DNA of 64,000 bases, taken from assembly GCA_021802125.1 (NCBI GenBank), contig JAKAAX010000011.1:1-64000 (forward strand), given 5' to 3'. Source of the DNA: Thermoplasmata archaeon. GTDB lineage: Archaea > Thermoplasmatota > Thermoplasmata > Lutacidiplasmatales > UBA184. Of this stretch, positions 1 through 8,265 are shown piece after piece. The first letter of the stretch is position 1. Every line of letters begins with the position of its first letter. Under the pieces are notes generated by a model. The model did no database searches. It was not told where the DNA came from and saw only the letters and a program-made list of their open reading frames with translations. The position numbers and the translations under genes were made by a program.

Positions 1-1
1 G

Positions 2-538
2 GTGGTGGTGAGCTCTTCGGAGTCGGGAGGCCTCCCGACCTTCACCTACGTTTGGACGCTCAACGGCACCGCGATCGTCGGAGCGAACACGGCGACCCTC
101 AACTACCTCCCCGCCGGCTCCGGCAACTTCTCCTTCGTGCTCACCGTCAACGACTCCTTGGGAGACCGCGCGTCGGCTCGGGTCGTGCTGCACGTGCTCC
201 CGCACCCCGCATCGACCGGAGCGGGGAGTGGAGGCTCCTCCGGGTTCGTGGCCGACCTCCTGAACGACCCCGCGGTGTTCCTGGTCGGGGCGGTCCTCGG
301 GATCGTGATCGGTGTGCTGGTCGGATGGCTCCTCCTCGGGACATCTAAGAGGCGTGCGAAGTCGCCCCCTCCGCAACCGGACGCGACCCCAGGAGGGATG
401 GAGGTCGCCCCGGGCCCTCCCGGCCCGGCGGAGATGCAAGGAGCGGCCGGGCCCGGTGGATACCTGCCTCCGATGGCTCCTCCGACTCCTTCGGACCTTG
501 GCGCGTACCCACCCCAGACACCGCCCGGCCCCCTGTAA
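2..538 (+). CDS. C-terminal part of a PKD-domain cell-surface protein (partial, cut by window edge)
   Basis: The reading frame is already open at the left edge, so only the last 178 residues or so are present. They begin in an Ig-like PKD fold: the stretch with TYVWTLNGT and VLTVNDSLGDRASA matches the PKD core pattern of a Trp-containing strand followed by a VxDxxG turn. A short Ser/Gly linker leads to one membrane helix (around residues 93-113, FLVGAVLGIVIGVLVGWLLL), a basic stop-transfer, and a Pro/Gly-rich cytoplasmic tail ending at the TAA. This plan (ectodomain, C-terminal helix, Pro-rich tail) recurs in the surface proteins at 21,826, 31,529, 51,241 and 56,490. It is probably anchored in the cytoplasmic membrane facing outward. 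The upstream domains and true function cannot be seen. Confidence 0.8.
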   Translation: MVVSSSESGGLPTFTYVWTLNGTAIVGANTATLNYLPAGSGNFSFVLTVNDSLGDRASARVVLHVLPHPASTGAGSGGSSGFVADLLNDPAVFLVGAVLGIVIGVLVGWLLLGTSKRRAKSPPPQPDATPGGMEVAPGPPGPAEMQGAAGPGGYLPPMAPPTPSDLGAYPPQTPPGPL

Positions 539-684
539 GGGAGGGCGATCCTTCTCCCCCCCCTGAGGGGCGGGTGGGCGCGTGGCCCGCCCGATATCCG
601 CCGAGCAGAGCCTCGACCCGGCGCGCTAGCGGGAGGTCGGCGGCTCTCACGCGCGTGGCGGGTTCCTCGAGAACGGCAACGACC

Positions 685-690
685 CTTATG
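685..690 (+). promoter_or_regulatory. possible TATA box upstream of the CDF transporter
   Basis: CTTATG sits in the 539-791 intergenic stretch, about 107 bases before the GTG of the CDF gene. If used, it would give a leader of roughly 80 bases, unlike the near-leaderless genes elsewhere here. The gene itself has a good Shine-Dalgarno (GGTGAGG at 780-786). Confidence 0.3.
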
Positions 691-791
691 GGGCGCGCTA
701 TGCTCCGGTGGGCGGGGCGCTCCGGCGAGACCGTTGGCGATCTCGTCGAACGTGAAAGGACCCACGCTGTCGCCCCGCAGGTGAGGAATCG

Positions 792-1802
792 GTGCGCACG
801 AACGTCGTCCTGGGAGGCAGCTTCGTCCTCAACGTGGCCTTCCTCACGGCCAACCTTGTGATCTTCCAGGTGGGCGGAAGCCACGCCGTCCTCTCCCAGG
901 CGGTGAACGCCGCCACTGACCTGTTGGCGGGTTTGATGATCCTCTGGGGCCAACGCGCCGCCCAGCTCCCAGCCTCACCGACCCATCCCTTCGGAAGGGG
1001 CAAGGAGCGGTTCTTCTGGGCCTACAGCGCGGGGCTCGTCGCCTTCTGCCTCGCCGGGTCGTTCGTCATGGTCTTCGGGCTGGAAGAGATGCTCACGCCG
1101 CACCCCATCGGAGCGCTGCTCGCCGGGATCGTCACGGTGGGGGTCACCCTGGTCGGGAACGCGGCGAGCATCAGCATCGTGCTCTTCGAGCTCCGACGCG
1201 ACGGGGGCTCGGTCCGAGCGCTGCTCGAGTCGAACCACCAGGGAGTGAAGACCGTCTTCCTCCAGGACGCGATCAGCGTCTTCGGGGGCGGGGTCGCCCT
1301 GCTCGGCTTGTTCCTGGTCCGCGTGACGGGCTACGAGGCACTGGACGGCACCGCCGCCCTCATCGTCGGCGCTTCCATGCTGGTCATGGGCCTCATCCTG
1401 GTCCGGGAGGGACGCGTGCTGCTCGTGGGTCGGAGCGGGGACACGGACGAGATCCACGCGCTCCGCAAGCTCGTCGAACAGTACCCCTACGTCCGGCAGC
1501 TGGTTGGGATCCAGACGATGCTCCTGGGTCCCGATGACGAGCTCGTGGGACTACGGGTCAACTTCGCGGACGGGCTCAGCACGGACGAGGTCGAGCTGCA
1601 CATCGACCGGGTGGGAGAGCTCATCCGGAAGAGCTTCCCCAGGGTACGGTACCTTCTCATCGAACCTGAGAGCAGGATCGGAGAGGTGATCCGACCACGT
1701 CTTGCCCGTCCCGGTCGGACGGGCCCCGAGGACGGCACGAACTCAAGCGCCGTTCCGCCGAGGTCACCAGAGGAGAGGCGCGGCGAGAACCCTGGACCTT
1801 GA
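792..1802 (+). CDS. cation diffusion facilitator (CDF) family metal transporter
   Basis: A 336-residue inner-membrane protein likely exporting divalent metal (Zn/Co/Cd/Mn class) in exchange for protons. It has the CDF pattern of six hydrophobic segments (about residues 5-27, 33-51, 72-95, 105-132, 165-187, 193-210) followed by a soluble C-terminal domain of about 80 residues. Recognisable family motifs are HPFGRGKERFFW between helices 2 and 3, and a VFLQDA segment on helix 5. The helix-2 and helix-5 metal positions read N..D and H..D/QDA rather than the canonical D..D and H..D, which resembles the SLC30A9-like branch. The tail past residue 300 is Pro/Arg-rich. The start is GTG: an in-frame stop lies at 753-755 and GGTGAGG is placed 5 bases upstream. 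Metal specificity cannot be read from sequence. Confidence 0.85.
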   Translation: MRTNVVLGGSFVLNVAFLTANLVIFQVGGSHAVLSQAVNAATDLLAGLMILWGQRAAQLPASPTHPFGRGKERFFWAYSAGLVAFCLAGSFVMVFGLEEMLTPHPIGALLAGIVTVGVTLVGNAASISIVLFELRRDGGSVRALLESNHQGVKTVFLQDAISVFGGGVALLGLFLVRVTGYEALDGTAALIVGASMLVMGLILVREGRVLLVGRSGDTDEIHALRKLVEQYPYVRQLVGIQTMLLGPDDELVGLRVNFADGLSTDEVELHIDRVGELIRKSFPRVRYLLIEPESRIGEVIRPRLARPGRTGPEDGTNSSAVPPRSPEERRGENPGP

Positions 1803-2228
1803 CGCGACTTCGGTTGAAAGAGAAGCAGGTGCTGCGGTTCCGGAAGGGGCCGGCTCTGCCACCCCACGACCCAGCGCGACCCGTTTGACACGAGGGTCCG
1901 CGAACTGGCCGCGAAGGTCCGCGCGAGAGGAGGAGGTCTCCCGGGAAGGGATGAGCTCCTCTCGGATCGCCGCCGCCCGCACCCTCCTGCGGCGGGGCCT
2001 GCACCGAATGGACCACCCCGCCCCATACCACGACTGCCCTGGTGTTCCTCCAGCCCTCCCCTCATCTTCGATTGGTTCATCCCAAGTTCCTGTCAAGCCA
2101 TCCCACGACATCGGTACTTCGACGCTAGCGACCCCTATGTCCAAAGGTACTCCGAAGTACCCTACGCCCAGATGGGTGGAGGGGTGGGCTAGGATTACTC
2201 GCCGGGAAAAGCGGGGCTTGAGGCAACC
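1803..2228. other. intergenic stretch with no supported gene
   Basis: No reading frame here shows a recognisable fold, start signal or typical amino-acid make-up. The base composition is visibly less GC-rich than the flanks, particularly from about 2,040 on. The only structure noticed is the pair of GGTACT-type elements described at 2146-2161. Confidence 0.4.
2146..2161. terminator. short hairpin GGTACT-CCGA-AGTACC
   Basis: A perfect 6-bp inverted repeat with a 4-base loop lies 68 bases past the stop of the minus-strand gene at 2229-2504. A related half-element GGTACTTCG occurs at 2113-2121 and pairs with CGAAGTACC of the hairpin. It could end the minus-strand transcript or be a protein-binding palindrome. 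No T-tract supports termination. Confidence 0.25.
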
Positions 2229-2504
2229 CTATTCTCTCGGTTCGTGTCCCTCTTTCATCTCCAAGGCATCGAGTCGTCGGGCCAGGGAAGTTGCCCAAAA
2301 TGCGCAGGGGAACGCCAGTGCGGCCACGAGAATTCCGAGGAGGTCGCCGATTGTCAGGACCCATTCACCCCGTCCGGCGATGACCTCAGGAATCTGTATC
2401 CATATTCCAATGGAGAAGCTCGTGGCCAGGGATATCACAACAAGCGCCATCGCCCACTTCAATGCACGGCGCAGGCGCGCCGCTTCACTGGGGCTGTCGG
2501 TCAT
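2229..2504 (-). CDS. small two-helix membrane protein, unknown function
   Basis: A 91-residue protein with a short polar N-terminus, two predicted membrane helices (about residues 16-38 and 48-70, separated by a short IPEVIAGRGEW loop) and a charged C-terminal tail beginning ARRLDALEMKEG. The start is ATG with GGGAGGAGG placed 5-6 bases upstream, a strong Shine-Dalgarno that makes this a believable gene despite its size. I recognise no family. It lies in the less GC-rich stretch between the CDF gene and tRNA-Gln, which could mean recent acquisition. Its neighbour on the same strand (2594-2908) is less certain. Confidence 0.6.
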   Translation of the reverse strand: MTDSPSEAARLRRALKWAMALVVISLATSFSIGIWIQIPEVIAGRGEWVLTIGDLLGILVAALAFPCAFWATSLARRLDALEMKEGHEPRE

Positions 2505-2593
2505 TCAGCCTCCTCCCTGCACGCGGGCCTCCGCACATCCAAGGACCGACCCGGTCTTGGCACCGGGTGCTCCCTCGCCGACACATACCTTCC

Positions 2594-2908
2594 TCATGGA
2601 TCTACGACGGTAAGCCTGACGTCAAGCAACTCCCGAACGACAAAGGAATAGCTCGAGCGAGTTGCCGAGCTTGAAGGTTTTCCAAATCGGATTACAACGG
2701 CCGAGTAGATGGTGTGGAGGGGTCCAACTACGGATAGGGCCACCGCCAAGACCCTGTCCAATGCAGAGGCTTCCTCAAGACCACGAGCGAGCGCATCCAC
2801 CGCCTGGCCAATTGCCCCTAGACTCAGCTGAACCATCTCGGTACTGCGTCGACTAGAAAGGGCGACTGACTCGGGAGCCGCTATTAGAAACCCTGCAACG
2901 CGAGTCAC
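2594..2908 (-). CDS. possible small hydrophobic protein next to tRNA-Gln
   Basis: A 104-codon frame starting GTG at 2908, with an internal ATG at 2836 as alternative. The middle is an amphipathic stretch (LGAIGQAVDALARGLEEA) followed by a hydrophobic run (RVLAVALSVVGPLHTIYSAV), then a polar tail. No Shine-Dalgarno is seen at either start, and no family is recognised. It begins 15 bases from the 3' end of tRNA-Gln on the same strand, so it could only be a read-through or separate transcript. The composition is plausible for a protein, but it may be chance. Confidence 0.3.
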   Translation of the reverse strand: MTRVAGFLIAAPESVALSSRRSTEMVQLSLGAIGQAVDALARGLEEASALDRVLAVALSVVGPLHTIYSAVVIRFGKPSSSATRSSYSFVVRELLDVRLTVVDP

Positions 2909-2922
2909 CTAGGCATCTCGAA

Positions 2923-2995
2923 TAGCCCCGACCGGATTCGAACCGATGCCGCAGGATCCAGAGTCCCGCATCCTTGGCCACTAGACTACGGGGCT
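2923..2995 (-). tRNA. tRNA-Gln (anticodon CTG)
   Basis: Read on the minus strand, the acceptor AGCCCCG pairs with CGGGGCT, followed by discriminator A at 2923. The D-arm has GTCTAGTGG, the anticodon stem-loop is CGGGA/CTCTGGA/TCCTG giving anticodon CTG, and the T-arm carries GGTTCGAATCC. An A1:T72 pair is usual for archaeal tRNA-Gln. There is no intron, and CCA is not encoded. Confidence 0.95.
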
Positions 2996-3020
2996 GCGCG
3001 CGGGTTCACAAGGTAGGTGG

Positions 3021-3028
3021 TCATAAGC
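3021..3028 (-). promoter_or_regulatory. TATA box of tRNA-Gln
   Basis: The minus strand reads GGCTTATGA here, centred about 29 bases before the tRNA 5' end at 2995. This is the expected archaeal TATA position for a tRNA transcript with a very short leader. Confidence 0.55.
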
Positions 3029-3113
3029 CCTACGGAGCGGAGCCCGCCACGGGGGGCGTTCCCACCTCCACCGCGGGAGCTACGCTCGCCCGCGTGGTGT
3101 GGCCGCCGCCGCA

Positions 3114-3119
3114 CTTATA
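3114..3119 (+). promoter_or_regulatory. TATA box of the tryptophanase gene
   Basis: CTTATA is centred about 33 bases before the ATG at 3150. Transcription would begin within a few bases of that ATG, so the message is leaderless or nearly so. This decides the start against the upstream in-frame GTG at 3099, which lies before the TATA box. Confidence 0.65.
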
Positions 3120-3149
3120 CGCCCGAACGAATGGCCGGCGGGGTCGCCC

Positions 3150-4604
3150 ATGTCTCCGTCGGACCCTCCACTGCCGCTCGAACCTTACCGGATCAAGGCG
3201 GTGGAGATGCTCCACCGACCCTCGCGCGATGAGCGGGAGGCCGCGCTCAAGCGGGCCGGCTACAACCTGTTCAACCTGACCTCCGAGGAGGTCTACATCG
3301 ACCTGCTCACCGACTCGGGGACCTCCGCCATGAGCGACCGCCAGTGGGCGGCGATGATGACGGGGGACGAGAGCTACGCGGGGAGCCGCAACTTCGCGGA
3401 GTTCGAACGCACGGTCCAGGAGCTGACCGGATTCCCGTTCGTGATCCCGGCGCATCAGGGGCGCGCCGCGGAGCATCTGCTCCTCTCAAGCCTCGCCCGG
3501 CCCGGACAGAAGGTCCCCAACAACATGCACTTCGACACGACCCAGGCCCACGTCCTCCGGCAGGGGGCCCAGCCGATCAACCTCGCCATCCAAGAGGCGT
3601 ACGACGTGCGCAACGAACATCCCTTCAAGGGGAACATGGACACCCCGAAGCTCGAGACGCTGCTCCAGAAGGAGGGCAGCGGCGTCCCCCTGGTCATGAT
3701 GACCCTGACCAACAACACGGGCGGGGGACAGCCCGCGTCCCTCTCGAACCTGCGCGAGGTCTCCCGCATCTGTCGGGCGCACAAGGTCCCGTTCTACCTG
3801 GACATGTGTCGGTGGGCCGAGAACGCGTACTTCATCCACGAACGGGAGCCGGGAATGGGCGAGCGATCTCTTAGGGAGATCGGCCGCGCGTGCTTCGACC
3901 TGGCGGACGGCGCGACCATGAGCGCCAAGAAGGACGGACTGGTCAACATCGGCGGCTTCATCGCCACCCGCGATGCCCAGTTGGTCCCGCGTCTGAAGGA
4001 GACGCTCATCACCTTCGAAGGGTTCCCGACCTACGGCGGTCTCGCGCGCCGCGACCTCTCCGCGATGGCCATCGGTCTCCTGGAGGCCACCGAACTCGAC
4101 TACATGGCGCACCGGGTCGGCCAGGTCCGGTACCTCGCCAGCCTGCTCGAGCAGGACGGCATCCCGTTCGTGCGACCTCCTGGAGGGCACGGCCTGTACC
4201 TTGACGCGCACGCCTTCCTTCCCCACCTCAAGGGCTCGGAGCTTCCCGGACAGGCCCTGGTCGTCGAGATCTACCGGGAAGGGGCCGTCCGCACTTGCGA
4301 GGTCGGTGGTGTGATGTTCGGAGGGGCCCCTTCGACCCCGGACGCCCCCCCCGCGCTGGAGCTGGTCCGTCTGGCCATCCCTCGCCGGGTGTACACCGCG
4401 AGCCACCTCTCCTACGTGGCCGACACGGTCCGGCGGGTCTGGAAGCGGCGCGAGGCCGTTCGCGGCATGACGATCGTCGAGGCGCCGGAGCGGCTGCGCC
4501 ACTTCTTGGCGAAGTTCGGCCCCGCTATGGAGAGGGGAGGGGCGAAGGGGGCCGGGCCGCATGCGGCCCCCCACCCGTCGGATCGGTCACCCTCGCCCAT
4601 GTGA
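3150..4604 (+). CDS. tnaA: tryptophanase (beta-eliminating lyase family)
   Basis: A 484-residue PLP enzyme of the aspartate aminotransferase fold. The family contains tryptophanase (tryptophan to indole, pyruvate and ammonia) and tyrosine phenol-lyase. The N-terminal segment (YNLFNLTSEEVYIDLLTDSG), the MMTGDESYAGS stretch, the PLP-binding aspartate region (PFYLDMCRWAEN) and the lysine motif SAKKDGLVNIGG (Lys260/Lys261) all match, at normal family length. The tail after residue 455 is Pro/Gly-rich and not conserved. The start at 3150 is set by the TATA box at 3114. The ABC permease begins 7 bases after its stop, so the two are probably co-transcribed, suggesting import of an aromatic amino acid or related substrate. 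Tryptophan versus tyrosine preference cannot be decided from these motifs. Confidence 0.85.
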   Translation: MSPSDPPLPLEPYRIKAVEMLHRPSRDEREAALKRAGYNLFNLTSEEVYIDLLTDSGTSAMSDRQWAAMMTGDESYAGSRNFAEFERTVQELTGFPFVIPAHQGRAAEHLLLSSLARPGQKVPNNMHFDTTQAHVLRQGAQPINLAIQEAYDVRNEHPFKGNMDTPKLETLLQKEGSGVPLVMMTLTNNTGGGQPASLSNLREVSRICRAHKVPFYLDMCRWAENAYFIHEREPGMGERSLREIGRACFDLADGATMSAKKDGLVNIGGFIATRDAQLVPRLKETLITFEGFPTYGGLARRDLSAMAIGLLEATELDYMAHRVGQVRYLASLLEQDGIPFVRPPGGHGLYLDAHAFLPHLKGSELPGQALVVEIYREGAVRTCEVGGVMFGGAPSTPDAPPALELVRLAIPRRVYTASHLSYVADTVRRVWKRREAVRGMTIVEAPERLRHFLAKFGPAMERGGAKGAGPHAAPHPSDRSPSPM

Positions 4605-4610
4605 GGCAGG

Positions 4611-6389
4611 ATGAGAGCCCGGGAGCCCCCGGAGCTTGCCTCGAGCCCGGGCCCGATGGCCCTCCTGCGACAGAGGTTCCCCCCTTCCGCGCTCGCCCTG
4701 GTGCTTCCGGTCGCCGTCCTGTCGGCGGACCCGGGGCTCCTGTCCTATCTGCCCGAGGCGGCCGCGTCGCTCGCGGCCTCGTTCCTCCGGATGCTCCTCG
4801 CCTACATCCTCTCGTTGGGATTCTCGCTCGCCTACGGCTACGTGGCCGCGGTGAACCGCTCCGCCGAGCGGGTCCTCATCCCGATCCTGGACATCCTCCA
4901 GTCCGTCCCGATCCTCGGGTTCTTCCCGTTCGTCGTCCTGGCGTTCGTCTCGCTCACGGGCCCCACCAGCATCATCGGCCCGAACATCGCCGCGATCTTC
5001 CTGATCTTCACCTCGATGTCCTGGAACATGGCCTTCGGGGTGTACGAGTCGATCAAGGGGATCCCGAACGACATGCTGGAGGCGACGGACTCCCTGGGCC
5101 TCACCGGGGTCCAACGCCTGAGGTACCTCTACTTCCCCGCGACCATCAACCGGCTCGTCTACAACTCCGTGCTCTCCTGGACCGCCGGCTGGTACTACTT
5201 GGTCGGCGCGGAGATCATCGGGTCGGGGCAGGTCCCGGTCACCCTTCCGGGGATCGGGAGCTTCCTCTTCGTTTCCGCGACGACAGGTGCGGTCGGACCC
5301 CTCCTGGTAGGGACGGCACTGCTGGTGGTCCTCATCGCGGCGCTGGACCTCTTCGTCTGGCGTCCGGCCGGCCGGTGGGCCGAACAGTACCGCTACGACC
5401 AGGCTCCCAGCGGCGAGACCGAGATGGTCGCGCAGAGCGGCCTCGACGAGCGGGTGCGGCGCAGCGTCTCGACCGTTGCTCGAGGTTTCGTCGGGGGGGT
5501 CAACCGGGTGACGAGCCCGCTCGTCAGCTTGGGCACGAACACGGTGGGAAGGATCCGACGCCGGACCCATCTTCCCCCCGGGGTCATCCGCTACCTTCTG
5601 GTGGGGTCCATCCTGGTCGTCGGCTGGTTCGCGTTGATCGCGCTCTCTGTGTCGGTCTACCACGTGGTCTCGGGTCCGATCTCGGGCCCCGTCCGTGCCC
5701 AGGTCGACCTGATCCCCCTGGCGCTGGCCGCGTCCTTCACCCGCGTGCTCCTCGCCTATGGGCTTTCGCTCGCCATCACCTTCCCGGTGGTCCTCTACTT
5801 CGTGCGGAAGCCCAGCGCCGCGCGGATGGGGATGCCGGCCATCGAGGTCATCGCCTCGTTCCCGGCCCCCGCGCTCTTTCCCCTCCTCCTGGTCACGCTC
5901 GCCCTGGTCTTCGGACTTGACGCCACCGTCGTGGTGGCCGTGATGACCGGGATGATCTGGTACGTCTTCTTCAACGTCTACTCAGGGCTCAAGGCGGTCC
6001 CTCCGGACCTCCAGGAGGCCGGCCGATCGCTGGGGCTCAAAGGGAGGCTCTCCTTCCGTCGGTTGACGCTGCCCGCGATCTTCCCGGCCTTCGTGACCGG
6101 GTCCATCACGGCGTTCGGGGGAGGCTGGAACTCGCTCATCTACGCCGAATGGTACTCGACCCAGATCCACGCCACGGCGGCGACGGGGGCGAGCCCTGCG
6201 GCCTGCGCCTCCCAGGGCGTCCTGGGCCTGGGCCAGCTCCTGGAGGTCGGGACCTACTGCTACCCCGGCAGCGAGGGCCTGCCGCTGATGGTCTTCTCGC
6301 TCTTCACCCTGGTCGGGGCGGTCATCGCGGTCAACGAACTCTTATGGAAGCCCATGTATCGCCGCACGAAGAGGTACAGCATCGAGTGA
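4611..6389 (+). CDS. ABC transporter permease, duplicated (anion/NitT-TauT type)
   Basis: A 592-residue integral membrane protein made of two fused binding-protein-dependent permease domains (about residues 20-255 and 320-585), joined by a polar linker. Each half has an EAA-like loop that docks the ATPase: EATDSLGLTGVQRLRYLYFP and EAGRSLGLKGRLSFRRLTLP. Such duplicated permeases belong to the archaeal/bacterial anion-type group related to nitrate/sulfonate/taurine importers. The ATG at 4611 follows GTGAGGCAGG. An internal ATG at 4656 (MALLRQRF) is an alternative. It sits 6 bases after tnaA and 43 before the ATPase gene. No periplasmic-type substrate-binding protein is encoded nearby, so the substrate is open. 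Confidence 0.85.
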   Translation: MRAREPPELASSPGPMALLRQRFPPSALALVLPVAVLSADPGLLSYLPEAAASLAASFLRMLLAYILSLGFSLAYGYVAAVNRSAERVLIPILDILQSVPILGFFPFVVLAFVSLTGPTSIIGPNIAAIFLIFTSMSWNMAFGVYESIKGIPNDMLEATDSLGLTGVQRLRYLYFPATINRLVYNSVLSWTAGWYYLVGAEIIGSGQVPVTLPGIGSFLFVSATTGAVGPLLVGTALLVVLIAALDLFVWRPAGRWAEQYRYDQAPSGETEMVAQSGLDERVRRSVSTVARGFVGGVNRVTSPLVSLGTNTVGRIRRRTHLPPGVIRYLLVGSILVVGWFALIALSVSVYHVVSGPISGPVRAQVDLIPLALAASFTRVLLAYGLSLAITFPVVLYFVRKPSAARMGMPAIEVIASFPAPALFPLLLVTLALVFGLDATVVVAVMTGMIWYVFFNVYSGLKAVPPDLQEAGRSLGLKGRLSFRRLTLPAIFPAFVTGSITAFGGGWNSLIYAEWYSTQIHATAATGASPAACASQGVLGLGQLLEVGTYCYPGSEGLPLMVFSLFTLVGAVIAVNELLWKPMYRRTKRYSIE

Positions 6390-6432
6390 GCCCCGTCGGC
6401 TCTCCGTTCGCCTTGAGGGTGGTCTGCATTCG

Positions 6433-7266
6433 ATGTCGCTCATCGAGATCTCGGACGTCGGGAAGAACTTCGCGGGCCGCCACGGGCCGGTGGCGATCAT
6501 GCAGCACATCTCCTTCTCCGTCGCGAACAACGACTTCCTGGCCATCGTCGGCCCCTCCGGCTGCGGCAAGTCGACGATGCTCCGTCTGATCCAGGGGCTC
6601 GACCACCCCTCCTCCGGGGCGATCCTGTTCCGCGGGAAGCCCGTGATGGACGTGCAGCTGGAGATGGCCATGGTCTTCCAGAGCTTCGCGCTCTATCCCT
6701 GGCTGAACGTCAAGGAGAACGTCGCCCTGGGCCTGGAGGCCCGGGGCTGGGCCCCGGACCGGATCGAGGCGCAGGTCTCCAAGTACATCGAGGTCACGGG
6801 GATGGTGGGGTTCGAGGAAGCCTACCCCCGGGAGCTCTCCGGCGGGATGCGCCAGCGTGTCGGGCTCGCTCGGGCCCTCGCGGTGGAACCCGCGGTGCTG
6901 CTCATGGACGAACCCTTCTCCTCCCTCGACCCCCTGACCGCCGAGAGCCTTCGCGACGAGGTCCTGGAGCTGTGGGCCGACCCTGGGCTTCCACCGGAGG
7001 CGGTGGTGCTGGTCACGCACAACATCGAGGAGGCGGTGGAGATGGCCGACCGGATCCTCGTGCTTTCGCGCAGACCGAGCCAGGTCCTCGCCGGGGTCCC
7101 CGTGAAGCTGCCACGGCCGCGGGACCGCAAGTCGGACGCGTTCTACGAGCTCACGGACTACGTCTATTCCATGATCACCGAGGGGGGACCTCCGGGCCGG
7201 TCGGGAAACGCGAGCGGGGGGAGCAATGGCGCACCTCCCGCCGCATCTCACCCCCCCGCGCCGTAG
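6433..7266 (+). CDS. ABC transporter ATP-binding protein, NitT/TauT type
   Basis: A 277-residue cytoplasmic ATPase that would power the duplicated permease. Walker A is GPSGCGKST (residues 40-48), the Q-loop is in MVFQSFALYPWLNV, the signature is LSGGMRQRVG (about residue 135), Walker B is VLLMDEPFSSLD (about residue 155) and the switch His is in VLVTHNIEEAV. All catalytic residues are present. The C-terminal end past residue 250 is a Gly/Ser/Pro-rich tail. Many relatives carry an AAA-associated C-terminal domain; here a protein resembling that domain is a separate gene at 7459. The ATG has GAGGGTGGT about 10 bases upstream. Confidence 0.9.
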   Translation: MSLIEISDVGKNFAGRHGPVAIMQHISFSVANNDFLAIVGPSGCGKSTMLRLIQGLDHPSSGAILFRGKPVMDVQLEMAMVFQSFALYPWLNVKENVALGLEARGWAPDRIEAQVSKYIEVTGMVGFEEAYPRELSGGMRQRVGLARALAVEPAVLLMDEPFSSLDPLTAESLRDEVLELWADPGLPPEAVVLVTHNIEEAVEMADRILVLSRRPSQVLAGVPVKLPRPRDRKSDAFYELTDYVYSMITEGGPPGRSGNASGGSNGAPPAASHPPAP

Positions 7267-7410
7267 CGCCACATCCCACGGGCCCACCCCTTCCCCCCTC
7301 GTTCGAACCTACCTCGAAGCGAGATTGCGAAATTCGGACGGGCCGTACGGGTCGCTCGAGGGGAGGGCCAGGGGGGGTCATCCCCCGTCGTCTTTCTCGG
7401 GAAGGGAACT

Positions 7411-7416
7411 CTTAAG
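7411..7416 (+). promoter_or_regulatory. TATA-like box of the AAA-associated-domain gene
   Basis: CTTAAG lies 45 bases before the GTG at 7459, in the 192-base gap after the ABC ATPase. It suggests the following gene has its own promoter rather than relying only on the tnaA/ABC transcript. Confidence 0.4.
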
Positions 7417-7458
7417 TCCCACCGCTTCGCTCGGAAGGTTGCAAGCAGGCTCGAGACC

Positions 7459-8172
7459 GTGCCCACACTCTACCCCAAATGTGCACCCAGTGAGCTCCTA
7501 GGCCTTCTCTCGCTGATCAAGCGCGTCAAGGGAAGCGAGGAGGTCGCCCGGATCGCCGACGACGAGAGCTTGGAGGTCGACGACATCCTCCCCTCGATCG
7601 AGTACGCGGAGGGCCTGGGGCTGGTCACGGTCACCGACGGCCGCGTGTCGTTCACCGAGCTGGGCAAGAAGCTCGCTTCGGCGACCATCCGGGCGAAGAA
7701 GGAGCTTCTCCGGGACATCCTGGGGAAGACCACGCTCTTCCGCGCGATCCAGCGCTCCCTCGATTCCGCCGTGGACGGGTTCCTCGCGGAGGACGAGCTC
7801 CACCAGATCGTGGCCTTCACGACGGCCCCTCCCGAGGCGGTCCACACCATCATCACGTGGGGACGCTACTCCGACCTCTTCCGCTACGACGCGAACCGGC
7901 ACTTGATCATGCCCAGCGGGACGAGGCGGGCGCCCAAGCCCCCGCCGCCGATCGCAGTTCCGGCAGCGCCGCCTCCGCCCCCCCCACCGCCAGCTGGAGG
8001 GACGACCCCGCCCTCGGCCAAGGTCGTACCGGCGCGACCCCCGACCAAGCCGGCCGCGACGAAGCCGGCTCCCGAGAAGGAAACCTCTCCTCCATCTTCC
8101 GATCCGACGTCCACCTCACCGCCGGCGCGGAGCGAGCCCGCCCCCCGGCGCAAGCTCGGGGTCACCGCGTAG
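7459..8172 (+). CDS. AAA-associated C-terminal domain-like protein with Pro-rich tail
   Basis: A 237-residue soluble protein. Residues 1-150 look like the AAA-associated domain often fused behind nitrate/sulfonate-type ABC ATPases: a winged-helix-like segment (ELLGLLSLIKRVKGSEEVAR to GLGLVTVTDGRVSFTELGKK) followed by a helical part with LLRDILGKTTLFRAI. Residues 155-237 are Pro/Ala/Thr-rich and probably disordered. Its position directly behind the ABC ATPase supports a regulatory link to that transporter, with the domain encoded separately instead of fused. The start GTG at 7459 is chosen because the conserved part begins at once and a TATA-like box lies upstream. The family match is by recall of pattern, not by search. 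Confidence 0.6.
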   Translation: MPTLYPKCAPSELLGLLSLIKRVKGSEEVARIADDESLEVDDILPSIEYAEGLGLVTVTDGRVSFTELGKKLASATIRAKKELLRDILGKTTLFRAIQRSLDSAVDGFLAEDELHQIVAFTTAPPEAVHTIITWGRYSDLFRYDANRHLIMPSGTRRAPKPPPPIAVPAAPPPPPPPPAGGTTPPSAKVVPARPPTKPAATKPAPEKETSPPSSDPTSTSPPARSEPAPRRKLGVTA

Positions 8173-8232
8173 GTCCACCGGGCCCCAGGGGAACCCGAAG
8201 GGTCCCCGACGTGCGCGCGTTCCCCGCGAAGT

Positions 8233-8238
8233 CTTATT
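8233..8238 (+). promoter_or_regulatory. TATA box of tRNA-Ala
   Basis: CTTATT is centred about 30 bases before the tRNA 5' end at 8266, the standard archaeal spacing. Confidence 0.6.
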
Positions 8239-8265
8239 GCCGTCCTTGGGTCCCGCCTCTCGCTC

